A DNA stretch of 64,000 bases from Viscum album (taxonomy: Eukaryota > Streptophyta > Magnoliopsida > Santalales > Viscaceae): assembly GCA_963277665.1 (NCBI GenBank), contig OY728166.1, positions 1,074,180,014 through 1,074,244,013 on the forward strand. Direction: 5' to 3'. The position numbers and the translations under genes are program-made. The notes beneath the pieces were generated by a model. That model was not told where the DNA came from and ran no database searches. It saw only the letters and a program-made list of their open reading frames with translations. Below are positions 13,829 to 24,776 of this stretch, piece after piece (position 1 is the stretch's first letter; each line of letters begins with the position of its first letter).

Positions 13829-13860
13829 TTCTACCCACCATAGGGATCTACGTCCTCGAA
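13829..13860 (-). other. Element E polypurine tract region
   Basis: Read on the minus strand, TTCGAGGACGTAGAT is followed by GGTGGGTAGAA directly before the LTR start. This matches the GAGGACG...GGGGAGAA context before 3' LTRs of plant gypsy elements, and the same arrangement precedes element A's 3' LTR. Confidence 0.75.
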
Positions 13861-13879
13861 ATCCACATTACCAAAACTA

Positions 13880-14310
13880 GGAACAAAAGTGGGGGTACTG
13901 GGTACAAATCTGAGCCTCCCGCTCCCATGTACTCTCCTGGAGGTTCCTATGCTGCCAACGCACAAGCACCAAAGGTATCGACCGCCCAAAAAGGAGTTGC
14001 TCCTGTCAATTTTTAATCTCCACTGGAACCTTTGTAAACATCACCCCATCATTGAAGTCTAGCTAGACGTGGTTGATGATGTGATATGGGTCGTGCACGT
14101 ATCTCCTCAGCTAAAATATGTGGAAAACGCCGTGCACCCTGTGCAACTAAGGTTGATGTTATTGATGGTAATACACCTCAAAAAATATATTATGGACATG
14201 GAAGGGTCCAATGAACCTCAGAGATAACTTTCCGCCATGACTGAATCTCCGCAAACCTCATTGAGGTGAGACCCGTAGAAAGACGTGGTCACCATCCTCG
14301 AACTCCAGAG
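13880..14310 (-). pseudogene. Element E integrase C-terminus and chromodomain remnant
   Basis: Minus-strand translation gives EFEDGDHVFLRVSP, then GGKLSLRFIGPF (GPY/F module), VHGVFHIF..LRRYVHDPYHI, and LVLVRWQHRNLQESTWERE, a chromodomain-like tail. Stops and frame changes interrupt it. The order and motifs match the end of the element A polyprotein. In an intact element this part helps target the integrase to chromatin. It is clearly non-functional here. Confidence 0.7.
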
Positions 14311-14696
14311 GTCTCTGTCTCCTATTAGCATAAGACTTCTACTAGCTCTGAGCAGTTTTCACTTGATAACAAGTGAGGCATCATGACACAAAATTTTCCA
14401 CTACTTTCTACATCCCTGGCCACCAGTACTAATGCTGAATATCTTGGTTCCATGGTACGTCCTCTGAAGAGGTCGACGTGATCACCACCTTCAGAAAATC
14501 CAGTATGTTCCTACCCTGAGAACATCTGAACACATCGAGCCTCATAGTCATTGTATCCATGCTATTTCTCCCTGACTCACTAAATAAGTGGGGGAGTGAC
14601 TGTGAGAGACTAAAGAAAAAATTCTCCATCTCGGCCCACAAAGGATATCTGCAGTGCAGATATTTACTCTGACGCCTAACTCAGTAGCTGTAGACC
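14311..14696 (-). pseudogene. Element E integrase region, strongly decayed
   Basis: This lies between the RNase H and GPY/F remnants, where integrase would be expected. Only the part next to the GPY/F module is suggestive. A 70-residue open frame (14429-14641) has no recognisable motif. Confidence 0.35.
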
Positions 14697-14795
14697 AGAC
14701 CTCATGCTGAGTGTATCTGCTACCACGTTCCCCTTCCTAGGAGTATAGACTATCTTAAAGTCATAGTTTTGGAGGAACTCTATCCACTCCTGTTG
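14697..14795 (-). pseudogene. Element E RNase H C-terminal remnant
   Basis: Minus-strand translation reads QEWIEFLQNYDFKIVYTPRK followed by GNVVADTLSM. This corresponds to the [18 protein letters not shown]...ADALSRK end of the RNase H domain in element A. The preceding reverse transcriptase palm motifs are absent within the expected distance. Confidence 0.7.
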
Positions 14796-15393
14796 GGAAC
14801 TTAAAACTCAAAACTTTTGTTGCCACGAGGGTAAGGATAGCCGACTCACGAGTGATCAGCCGTACCCTCCAATACAAGAGTTTATCATGTGCTACCTTGG
14901 TTTCCTTTTTCACCAACTAAGGAAAACCTCATACCAACTTTGTAGATAAACCACAACCTTTTTTTATTAATATAGTCAATCTGAGTATAAATTGTGGATA
15001 TCCAGTCATACCCAAACTAACGTCGTAAGGCCTCGACACTGCCACCAAGAGGTTCCAACTGAAACTCTCACCTCAAGGGTAAGATCACATCATCAGCATA
15101 AGTGTGATTATCTAGTATCCTCCCAAAGGTATCTCTAGATATGAGGGTCAATTCAAAAGGTTAAAACATAAAATCTACGTCTTGGAAATGATTCTTGTAA
15201 GGAAGGAATGATTAGTACCTATGTCTATTGATACGAAAGCTATTAGTAGTCACAGACCGTACCTCAAATCATTCATAGAGCCCTTGGGTCGCACTCCATA
15301 ACCGCTTACAACTACTATATTCCCATTTCCTCTAGCTCCCAGAGCCTGGCGGGGACCACAATAGGGGGTGGTTGTAACATTTCGAAATATACA
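14796..15393 (-). pseudogene. Element E decayed pol/gag remainder, left of CACTA-2
   Basis: No intact domain. The minus strand near 15000-15120 has a weak resemblance to the retropepsin region, but I would not rely on it. Since RNase H remains start within 200 bp of it, most of the reverse transcriptase must have been deleted. Confidence 0.35.
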
Positions 15394-15720
15394 CACTACA
15401 ATGAAATGGTTATATTAGAAGGGGTTATTTCTTACATTAGAAGAGGTTATAACCCCTTCTAAAGACGTTAGCAGCGGTTGTGAGGAACTGTCGCTAATGT
15501 GCCCGCCTACTTATAGTATAGGTGGTTTTAAGAATGCGTTGCTATACTCAGGATGACTTTAGCATCGGTTAGATTAGAGGGGGGTTTAAACCCCTTCTAA
15601 TGTTGAGGTAAATTCACGACCTGTTGGAACTGCTACTAATTGGAAGGCTTTAGAGGCAGTTCAGACCCGCCTCTAATAAAGGGATTACTTTAGAGGTGGG
15701 TGTGAAAACCAGCCCAAAAG
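15394..15720. repeat. CACTA-2 left subterminal repeats
   Basis: Motifs of the type TTAGAAGGGGTTAT / ATAACCCCTTCTAA alternate in orientation and form short palindromes. In CACTA elements such regions bind the element-encoded TNPA-like protein; that role is inferred. Confidence 0.8.
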
Positions 15721-15727
15721 CTTTTCA

Positions 15728-15950
15728 ATTTTTTGAACGCACCCTCCCTTGGTTCCCTCCTATTTCTAGGCCTTCTAAGGTTCCCTGCCTCTTCCAGTTC
15801 CCACCCAAAGCATCCCCCCGGCGCCCTCTCCTCTAGTTCCCAAGAAGCGCCTCTCCACCTTTCTAGTTCCCACGCATCACCTCCCTCCAGTTCCTATAGA
15901 TCACCTCACCCCCAACATACATCTGGTCTCTATTTCCCACGCCTACTAAA
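15728..15950 (-). repeat. G-rich block (minus strand) in CACTA-2
   Basis: The top strand is C-rich, with repeated AGTTCCCA and CACCTCCC; the minus strand is thus GGGAACT/GGGAGG-rich. A 97-codon P/S-rich frame across it is best seen as a compositional by-product. It sits next to the tRNA-like segment, as in CACTA-1. Confidence 0.65.
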
Positions 15951-15952
15951 AA

Positions 15953-16031
15953 AGTGTTGCACCCGAGATTCGAACCACGACCGCCCGACAGACAATCCAC
16001 CGGATCTCCACAAAGCAACCACTTAGGCAAA
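15953..16031 (-). other. tRNA-like segment in CACTA-2
   Basis: The minus strand shows an A-box-like TTGCCTAAGTGGTTGC (16015-16031) and a B-box GGTTCGAATCT (15966-15976). The spacing is that of a class II (Ser/Leu-like) tRNA gene, and the ends are partly complementary (GTT.GCC and GGTGCAAC). It fails as a working tRNA: the acceptor stem is mismatched and no convincing anticodon arm forms. It is probably tRNA-derived and may act as a Pol III promoter remnant. Confidence 0.5.
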
Positions 16032-17440
16032 CTATTTTTTGATATATAAATTATAAATTATTATATTTATATATATTTTACTATTTATTATATTAAATAT
16101 CATTAAAATAATATATTTAGATACATTTAAATAACATTATATATATTATTTACAATATTTATTTGTATATGCCACTATATATATTTTATATTATATATTT
16201 ATATATCACCTAAATATATTACACAACTATAGATGTATATATTGAATTGTGTGTGTGTATGATAAAAATAATAATATATATTAATATTTTTCTTATTACA
16301 TCTATTTTTAATCTATAAAAATTATATGTGTGTTTTATAAATTCTATACATTTATTTTATGATTTATATCAAATATATATTATATTAAATACATTTGTAT
16401 TATATATTTATATAAATTATTTATATACTAAAATACATATTTATATTATATTATATTATTTTTATTTAAAGAATATATATATATAAGTATTTAGCTGAAA
16501 TATTTATATAAGGTCTTAAAAAATATATTTATATAATGTATGTCAATACATATATTTATTATTATATATATTAATAACGATATTTATTTCTATAAATTGT
16601 ATAATATATATGAAACTAATGTATTATTATTATTATTATATGAAATACAATTTATAAAAATAATAATATTATATTAAATTAATATTATATTATTTATAAT
16701 TAATATTATATTATTCATAACTAATATTATATTATTTATAATTATTATGATATTATATATAATTAATATGTATATTATATATAATCAATATTATGTGAAA
16801 TACAGTTTTATATTATATATAATTAATATGTATATTATATATAATCAATATTATATGAAATACAATTTATAGAAAAATACACTTAATATTATATGAAATA
16901 CAATTTTATATTATATACAATTAATATTATAAAAAATACAATTTATAAAAATATTTATATAATGTATTTCAATACATACATTTATTATTATGTACATTAA
17001 TATATATTATTATTTCAAAAAATATTCATTAATATAAATTTATTTTTATAAATTCTATTTCATATAATATTAATTCTATATAATATAAAGGCATAAACCT
17101 ATTATATAAAAATATATTTATTATTATCATAATATAATTTATAAAATCTACAAGCTTGAGTTTTTATATGATATGTTTTTTAGATAACTTATATTTATGT
17201 ATATATTTATATAATATTTTTATGATTATATATTATAAATAATTAATATTATATAAAATACAATTTATAAGAATAAATATATATTAATTTACATAATATT
17301 ATACAATTATATTTGTGTATACATATTAATAAAATTAAATACAATCATATAAATATTTTATATAATATAGTCATATAATGTATTTAAACACATTTATATA
17401 TGGTGTTTTAATTATATATATATATATATTATGGAAGTTT
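16032..17440. other. AT-rich core of CACTA-2
   Basis: About 1.4 kb made almost only of A and T, with local duplications such as the ATTATATATAATTAATATGT block repeated at 16750-16860. No coding frame. Confidence 0.75.
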
Positions 17441-17449
17441 CTTTTTTTA

Positions 17450-18001
17450 AACAGTGGGGATCCACAACCCCTTTAATCTCTTAAATTAAAGGGGGTTTTG
17501 AACCCCCTCTAAATTAAAGAAATCAGAGGGGGTTTTTGAACCCCTTCTAAATTAATGACATTAGAGGGGGTTTTGAACCCCCACTGATGTAAGAAATTGG
17601 AGGGGGGGTTCTGAACCCCTCTAATTTAAGACAATAGAGGAGGTTTTTAACCCCCTCTAATTTAAGATATTATAGGGGGGTTTTAACCCCCCCTAAAATC
17701 CAACTATATATTAAAAAAACAATGCTAAAAAATTTAGATAGTGTTCAAAACCCCCTCTAATTTAAGAAATTAAGGGGTTCCATAACCCCCTATAAATTTG
17801 ATGATTAGCAAGGGTTGTACATAATCCCTATATATTTTTTTATAGAAAAAGATTTTTGAAGTGGTTCAGAACCCCCTCTAAATTCGATGATTAGAGGGGG
17901 TTGTGCATAACCCCCTCTAATGTTACAGAAGATGAATTTAGAGGGGGTTGTGCATAACCCCCTCTAAATAACCCCCTTCAATGTACTATTTTTTTGTAGT
18001 G
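17450..18001. repeat. CACTA-2 right subterminal repeats
   Basis: More than ten near-palindromic units of the form GAGGGGGTTTTGAACCCCCTC, separated by short A/T spacers about every 40-60 bp, run up to the terminus. Confidence 0.85.
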
Positions 18002-18004
18002 ACA

Positions 18005-18814
18005 CCACCTCATGCTGCTCCCCTAGATCTAGTTTCATGTTTTCAAACCTACAGATTCATCTGTCCCTAACACGTCTTCTTATCAAAACATTTTTACACG
18101 CCCATGTCACTAATACTGGGGCCAATTTCTTACTTTTCCACTACTAACATTCACTGGTTGTATTCGCCAAACCAAATAATATTCAACCACAAAGGATCTC
18201 TCTAACACCCTGAAATAAGTAGGAATGTATAGAGGAATAGTGATATCTCAGATTCACCTAAAGACACCTCGCTCAGAGGACCAAACTCTAAATCACGGAT
18301 CGCATTGTATTCATCGTGTACCAGGAATGATCAGTACACCTCGATGAATATTTAGCTACTGGCATGTCGTCCTAATGAAGCTATAGAAGCTCTAGAGAAC
18401 TCTCATCCACCTCCTCAAGCTAGTCCTCATCCACCTATGAGTCGGGCTCGCCTTGGAACCTGAGGGATATCTGATGCTGAATCATGCGTAACACACTAAT
18501 CCTATATGTGTCCTCTACCGGTTTTTCCAGTTGTAACTACTGACCAACCTGCATTGATATAGATGACACACTACCTGAAGGTACTATCTCGGGTAATGGT
18601 CCACATACCAAAGAGTCATAACTATATGGAACATCTTCATGGTAACTCATAGAAAAAGACAAGTAGCGAAGATCACCATCTCCTCTACTGGTGTCTCAAC
18701 TAGGAAGAAAACTCCTGCAATTGCCTCCAACAAGACCTCACCTGCGTGGGAATCTATCTTGCCTCGAAACCTCGGAGGCCTCTACTACTTGAACTTGTGC
18801 AACATGCTCAGTTA
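18005..18814 (-). pseudogene. Element E gag region, decayed
   Basis: This lies between the gag N-terminal remnant and the CACTA-2 insertion. By position it should hold the gag core and zinc knuckle, but I cannot read a convincing domain. The open frame on the plus strand (18639-19034) is antisense to the gag start. Confidence 0.35.
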
Positions 18815-19020
18815 TCATGTACCATCCACCAGTGCAGCTATTGGTATCTGCTTCCCAATGGGTGGTGGTACTGCTGGTACACCACCTGAAGGTGTCAACA
18901 GAGTACGAGGGCCCTGCACTGGAGCCTCGTCGCTCGGTGGGATGTCATCGTGTACTCTCTTGGGAATCTTAGCTGGATATCTACGTAGGAAAATACTGAT
19001 AAGGAACATGTGCGCCATGA
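18815..19020 (-). pseudogene. Element E gag N-terminal remnant
   Basis: The minus strand reads LRRYPAKIPKRVHDDIPPSD and then EAPVQGP, a basic, proline-rich start like the first residues of plant gypsy Gag. It is about 250 bp downstream of the primer binding site, where gag should begin. A longer minus-strand open frame covers it, but its upstream part does not look coding. Confidence 0.5.
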
Positions 19021-19258
19021 TCATTAATTTATAACTATTGATATGACTCAAAGAAATCACAAGAAAACTTTTCAAAACACGAACGCAATCAGTGTTTTTG
19101 TGCACTGAGACAAAAATCAGAAGTCAGGCTCCGGGTGTATGGATATGTCGGCTCTCGCACCAACACTGGATTCCCTAAACTAATAACCACACTCAATACA
19201 CTTAACAATGTTTCCATTAAAAATATCATAGTCCTATGTTCTATGGTAGAAACGACTC

Positions 19259-19269
19259 CTCTGATACCA
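19259..19269 (-). other. Element E primer binding site
   Basis: On the minus strand, TGGTATCAGAG, complementary to the 3' end of initiator tRNA-Met, 3 bp inside the 5' LTR. It fixes the element's orientation. Confidence 0.85.
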
Positions 19270-19272
19270 ATT

Positions 19273-22200
19273 TCTCATGACCCGTCCCCCAGGTCCCGTG
19301 CCGTGACTTCCCCAAGCCCGCCTTCCATAGGCTAGGGGCTGTCGACTAGAACCGAAGGAGTATTCCCTAAAACTGGGAAGGAATTGCCTTTATAACCTAT
19401 AAACACACACAACCAAGAACACAACAAGATATGAACTCAAGAAAACTTTATAGTAAATAGTGCGAGTATAGTAAGAAAAAGTGGCCAGAATAAATGACCA
19501 ACTGGAAAGTACAAGAAACTGAATATATAAGTAAACTAGAGAAAACAGGAAGACAACTGTCGGGTTTTCATCTGAGGTTCCCACTTGAAGGGTAGGTACA
19601 GATCACTTGTTTAGAACTCCACATCCATCCTCCCCCTCTGTGTACCGACCATCGTATGGTCCACCTCTGGGAACCGTCTAGTCCTGGTACCCTAACTCTC
19701 GATCAACGCTATCCACCATCTCCACCAAACAAAATAAGGTGCGGGCATAAACCATGTAGGTGTGAGTATAACGATACTTAGTTGGGACCCCGAGACGCTC
19801 AAGGTCTCACAAAATCAACAAAGGATAAACCTCAAAGCATGAATTCAACTGTCAACCCTACTTAGGTATATTCCCATACATATACCTAAATTATCAAGTA
19901 AACCAATCTCAATCATGAGGAAACATAGGGTCCAACCCAAAAGCCCAAAGCTCAACTGTTTTATAAAGTAAGGAAAACCACAAAGCCAAGTACCACACAA
20001 GTACGCCACAAAGAAGAATACCACCAATGTATTACCACGAAAGAATGTACCGCACAGGTACGAACTCAGCTCACACCCAGTATAACTTAGGTACGACAGT
20101 AGAGATGATTATTTATAGATAATAAATCATCTTACTCGGTTAAGAGGATATCTTGATGACCTACACAGAATCTCTAGGATCTGACCCACAAAAGAATGCT
20201 AGGAGCTAACCCACACATGATCGCTAGGGGATGACCCACACAGGATTTCTAGGAGTTGACCGACACTGGATCGCTAGGAGCTGACCCACACAAGATCGCA
20301 ATGAGCTGACCCACACAGGATCACTAGGAGCATACACATAGAGGATCGCTAGGAGATGGCCCACAGAGGATCGATAGTAGCTGACCCACTGAGGATTGCT
20401 AGGAGCTGACCCACACAGGATCGCTAGTCAGTCTTCTCATCACAGCCAGCTACTGGGTTCCAACACTAGGCTTGCTCGTCTCCAGTAGAGTCCGCTCCTC
20501 AAGACACTGGTCAATACTGCAACTTCCATTAATTACCATGAAGAATTATCTCAAAGGACCTCCATGTCCTATGGGTCTTAACGCAATATACGGTGCGTCA
20601 ATCGGACGCCTGGTCTCTAAGTTATTAGGCTTTTAGTCTTGAGGGCCCAGTTGGATTCATGCTTGATCCAACCCAACCATGCCCCATCCTTATCAAAAAC
20701 TCTATTGGGGTATACCAAAATGACCGTCTTTATCCAAGGTTTCTGGTTCCACCGATGGTTTGTCATTTCAACACCGTATGAGGGAGATATGTCGAATACA
20801 AGATCTCATAGTAATAATAATAATAATAATATTATTGGGTGTTTCATGGACCCGAGCAACGTACCATAATTTAACATTCAACATTCGACTTAAATCAACC
20901 ATATTAATGTTAGGATCACATGACCACATATGGTATGATATTCGGACGTCGCACGCAGGAGTTATAGATGGTCTAAGATTTAATAATAATAATATATTAT
21001 TATTATTTTAGCATTTTGAGTACCTGATCCAAAAACCCAAAATTAAATACATCAAATATTGGACTCATAATTTACATCTGAAAGTTAGGGTTGTACTGCC
21101 CTGAGGGCTCATGAAACCGAGCTCGCATGAAGAATTTACAGTCAAAACACAGTTTTCCCAAAAAAAAATTAAACTAATAATATTTTAATATTATTATTAA
21201 TATTTTGTTTTAAACCTTCCATGTATTACATTGCATCTACCTTTTTTTCAAGTTAAGCGTACATCCCTCTTAATTGACACCTTATATTAATTTTTAATAT
21301 ATCTATCAAAATATTTAATTTTCTCTCTCCAATTTAATTCCTTCTTCATTCACAATTTTTCCTTCTTCCACACGGCTAGACCGCCGCCACCACCTCTGGC
21401 TACCCGAGCCATGACCCCTCCAGATTGCCGCACTGCCTGGATGCTACCTCCCGACTGTCCTCTGCCACCACATGTCGCACCGTCTACCTCACCCGAAGTC
21501 ACACCCTGAAAACACACTCAAAATCACACCGCCACGTTGCACCTTTCGTGGGACGCCACATCTTTGTTCTAAACATAAAAAATATAATGATCTCATATTC
21601 ATGATCCTTAGATCGAGGGCTCTGCATCCATGTGTCGTGCTCAATAGAATATTGCATTTCAAGCGCCAATAAATATTTGGCCGCCTCCTTCCACGTGCCA
21701 TTGAGACTTCGTTCCAAGCTCAAAAAATTAAACTATCTCATTTTTGAGATCCTTGCGTTGAGGGATTCACATCCATATATCGTGATAAGAAAAACACCGT
21801 GTTTCCAGCGCCAATAAATATTAGGCGTTGAAGAACGCACAAAGAATGCACAAAGAATAAAAAGAAAGAGGAGCATGGTTTATGTGCATGACAATGTCCA
21901 TGTTCATTTGACCATCTTTATCGTGAATTTAGGATATAAAGAATCAATAAAACAAATTCAACCATATAGAAAACCCCCTACCTCGATTGTCTGTTGGAGG
22001 TGGCATGAGGAAGAAGACGAAGTCAATGAGATAGTGACGTCAGTGTTCATTGCTCCCTCTAGATGTTTCTGAACTAGGCTAAAACTTCTTCTTCATTCTC
22101 TAATTCTACAGGATTCTCATCGTTGTAGTGGATGTTCTTCGTTGAATAATCTCCTTCCATGTTCTCCAGAGCTATCACTTTTTCCAACAATCCTCCAACC

Positions 22201-23220
22201 AAATGGTGAAGTGACAAATAAGTTTATTAAATAAACTAATTGTGTTGGAACATCAATGTAAGGAAACCCAAGAGTTATCTCCCATTAAAGGGGGAGTTCA
22301 ATGGTCGGGTGGTCCCCACCACTAAATATCAAATGGGAGGTTTTAAAGATAAAATAAAAGTTGTTCTTTATTTTATTTTTATTCTTTTAACTCTCCCACG
22401 AAATTCACTAAAACCAAATTTCACCCTCAACATACTGAGATCAAGGTGAAGGTCTCCTTAAGTGAATATCGGCGCTATGAGTTCAAAAATTCCCTCATAT
22501 TTTAATTCTGAGCACCGTATAAAAAGTTATATAACACCGCTTGCTCGTTTACTGAATGTACCTGGAAAAAAGTTTTGAAAAATTATAATAGTAACCCTTG
22601 AATTATTATGGTCGAGGTTATGCTCTACCTAAGTGAAACACACCCCAAGAAACCCAACATAATTATTAGATTTTAAATCCAAGTTATCTTTTAAAATTTA
22701 TGGATTTTACAATAAAAAAATTGTCACTTAATTAATTTTTTTATGACCAAAAACTAACTTTCACTGGTGGCCCTTACCGGCCAAAGTTAGTATATGCCTA
22801 AATAAATTTTACCGTCACGAGTTTAGTAGTTGTCTCAGATTTTCAATCCGAGTTACCGTTTGTGAGTTATTAGCATGTGAAAAATAAAATAATTTATTTA
22901 GTTATTTTATTTACAATTATGCCATTTTTTGGTTTTCTCACAGGGGGCCCGCGCCGATCAAACATAAGTCGCCCCTAGGGTAAAATCTCCATTATGAACG
23001 CAACGGTTCCCTCAGAGTTTTGGTCCATGAAACTGTGTAAGAGATATTCCACTTTTTCAGGAAACCTTCTTACGCTCACTAATTTAAGAATAAAAAAACA
23101 TCGACGGATCATTCCGAGCACTATGGGCCTCGAAATCGCACACCGTTAGATTTCAAGGTCTCGTAATAATTCTATATAATTAATATATATATATATATAT
23201 GGAATTTCTTGGATATTAAA
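19273..23220 (-). repeat. Element E 5' LTR
   Basis: About 3.95 kb, the partner of 9762-13828. It is slightly shorter, partly because its 25-bp array has fewer units. Its inner end has mutated from CA to GA on the minus strand. Confidence 0.85.
20155..20433. repeat. 25-bp tandem repeat in E 5' LTR, ~11 units
   Basis: Same unit as at 10648-11045 but about five units fewer, so copy number changed after integration. Confidence 0.85.
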
Positions 23221-23269
23221 TAGATAATTTATGATATATTTATTTTAAATTAATTTATTTTTTTTGAGA
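23221..23269. other. Short AT-rich spacer right of element E
   Basis: It begins with TAGAT, the probable eroded target duplication of E, and ends in a TTTTTTTTGAGAG tract before the next LTR start. Confidence 0.4.
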
Positions 23270-24776
23270 GTGTATGGAATACATGACCCTGATATTTTTG
23301 TGTTCAGTTGTGTATACGACACACAACATCGAGCTTAAACCACCCGTGTACTATATAGTTGTTATTACTAGTCATTAAATTGGCTAGTATGAAGAGTATT
23401 ACATAATAAAATATATCTATATATATATTTGTCATACTCAATATAAATTATTGATAAATATTTATCAAATACTGAATCATTTTTAATAAAATAATGTTAT
23501 TATTCAAAAATATATTTTCATCAAAAATGATTTTATTCGTTTTTATGAAAAAATTATTATAAATAATTTTTTGATATTTTATAAAATTTATTTTAGATAA
23601 TTATATTTATTTTTAAAATATTAGTATCAAAATTTACTTTGGGTTAAAAGTTTGGATTTTGTAGAAAATAGTGGATTTCATTGAATAGTGAAAAATTCTA
23701 ATTTTTTTTAAAAATTCATTTCATTTAGATACATTTTAAAATTAAAATGTCCCATTATATTTTGAATATGATTTGTAGAGATATAAGTATTATATAGTTA
23801 TATCTAATCAACTTAATTTCGTATGAATCAACATCATACTTGATTTTAGTATTAGTTTGTTTCTGGGTTTACAAACTTGATTTTTTTGAAAACTATTTTA
23901 GAATGTGTAATGTTTATCCATTTTAGTTATTTAATATAATAGATAAAGATTATGGTTTTAAATATAATTTATATATTAGGTTAAAATGATTATTATTCAT
24001 TATGGAGTTACAGAAATATTTTTTTTTTAAAAAAAAAACTTTTTGAAGACCCATTTTTTGTGGGGCTTGGATGATTTATTAAAAATTAAAATTTCCCAAT
24101 TATGTGAATTTAACATGGTAAAATTGATTATATAGTGTAATTATCATAATTTATATAATCTAATAACTTAAAAATATATTTTTACCATTATGAACAGCTG
24201 AAATAATTATAATTGATTACCATGGTTAAGGTGAAATAGGTTTACCGGGGGTTAAACTAAAAAGATAAGGGTCAAAATATCCTAAAACATTGTATAAAAA
24301 CTGTTTTTGGACCTATTTATGTAGTATCATCTCTATAAATAAATAATATTCCATTTTTTATCCTTGTGACATTTGAAAAATGCAAGAAAACCATTTTCAT
24401 TTCAAAAATTACAACTATTCCACTCACCTCACTTATAAAAGTCCTCCCCAATTCTCTCTTATTCACACCTTAAAAACCTTTTTGATCTATGAAGACCATC
24501 CCATATAACTCATTAACATTCATAATCTCTTCCTATATGATTTTTTAGGTGATAAATCCATTCAAGGAATACTTTAGGTATAATTCTAAAGTGGTGGTCT
24601 GAGAAGACGTAAAATTTATAACTATGCATTTTAGGTTTTAATTATTCTTCCAAATCATTAATATACTCTTTAACTAAGCCCATATGATAACTAAATTATC
24701 TAATATATATTAGGTTGTAATAATATTAATTTAATAACATAAATCCATCACCTCTTTCACAAAATGAGATTTGAAA
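23270..24776 (+). mobile_element. Truncated LTR of the element A/C lineage
   Basis: The start has TGACCCTGATATTTTTGTG and TATACGACACACAACATCGAG, matching the layout of the A and C LTR starts. A GTGAAAAA motif near 23690 and a TATA box with TATAAAAGTCC at 24434 keep the order seen in A. The copy stops at 24776, about 340 bp past its TATA box and just before the expected hairpin motif, where element D begins. Confidence 0.55.
24434..24440 (+). promoter_or_regulatory. TATA box of truncated LTR
   Basis: TATAAAA in the context CTCACTTATAAAAGTCCTCC, followed by a C-rich leader and TTATTCACACC, as in element A's LTR (TTATTCACAC after the TATA box). Confidence 0.5.

Larger units (their letters stand above)
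15394..18001. mobile_element. CACTA-2, non-autonomous CACTA element inside E
   Basis: The left end begins CACTACAATGAAATGG and the right end is TTTTTTTGTAGTG, inverted CACTACA termini. A perfect 3-bp duplication ACA flanks it (15391-15393 and 18002-18004). Both ends carry many subterminal copies of a GAGGGGGTT / AACCCCCTC motif in both orientations. The interior has no transposase: it holds a tRNA-like segment, a C-rich (G-rich on minus) block and 1.4 kb of A/T-rich DNA. It interrupts element E's internal region and is therefore younger than E. Confidence 0.9.
9762..23220 (-). mobile_element. Element E: minus-strand Ty3/gypsy chromovirus with ~4 kb LTRs
   Basis: Two related direct repeats, 9762-13828 and 19273-23220, flank a 5.4 kb internal region. 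Read on the minus strand, the right copy is the 5' LTR. A primer binding site matching initiator tRNA-Met (19259-19269) lies just inside it, and a GAGGACGTAGA...GGTGGGTAGAA polypurine-type tract lies just before the left copy. Flanking pentamers CAGAT (9757-9761) and TAGAT (23221-23225) fit an eroded target duplication. Remnants of gag, RNase H, integrase C-terminus and chromodomain are readable; the reverse transcriptase region seems deleted. CACTA-2 interrupts the interior. The remains resemble the Tekay/Del type. Confidence 0.85.

Noticed and set aside
15733..16026. 97-codon Ser/Pro-rich frame
   Set aside because: By-product of the C-rich repeat block in CACTA-2; it runs into the tRNA-like segment.
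15953..16031. Functional tRNA gene on the minus strand
   Set aside because: A- and B-boxes are present, but the acceptor stem and anticodon arm do not form properly; kept only as tRNA-like.
18639..19034. 131-codon plus-strand frame
   Set aside because: Antisense to the gag N-terminal remnant of element E; no recognised motif.
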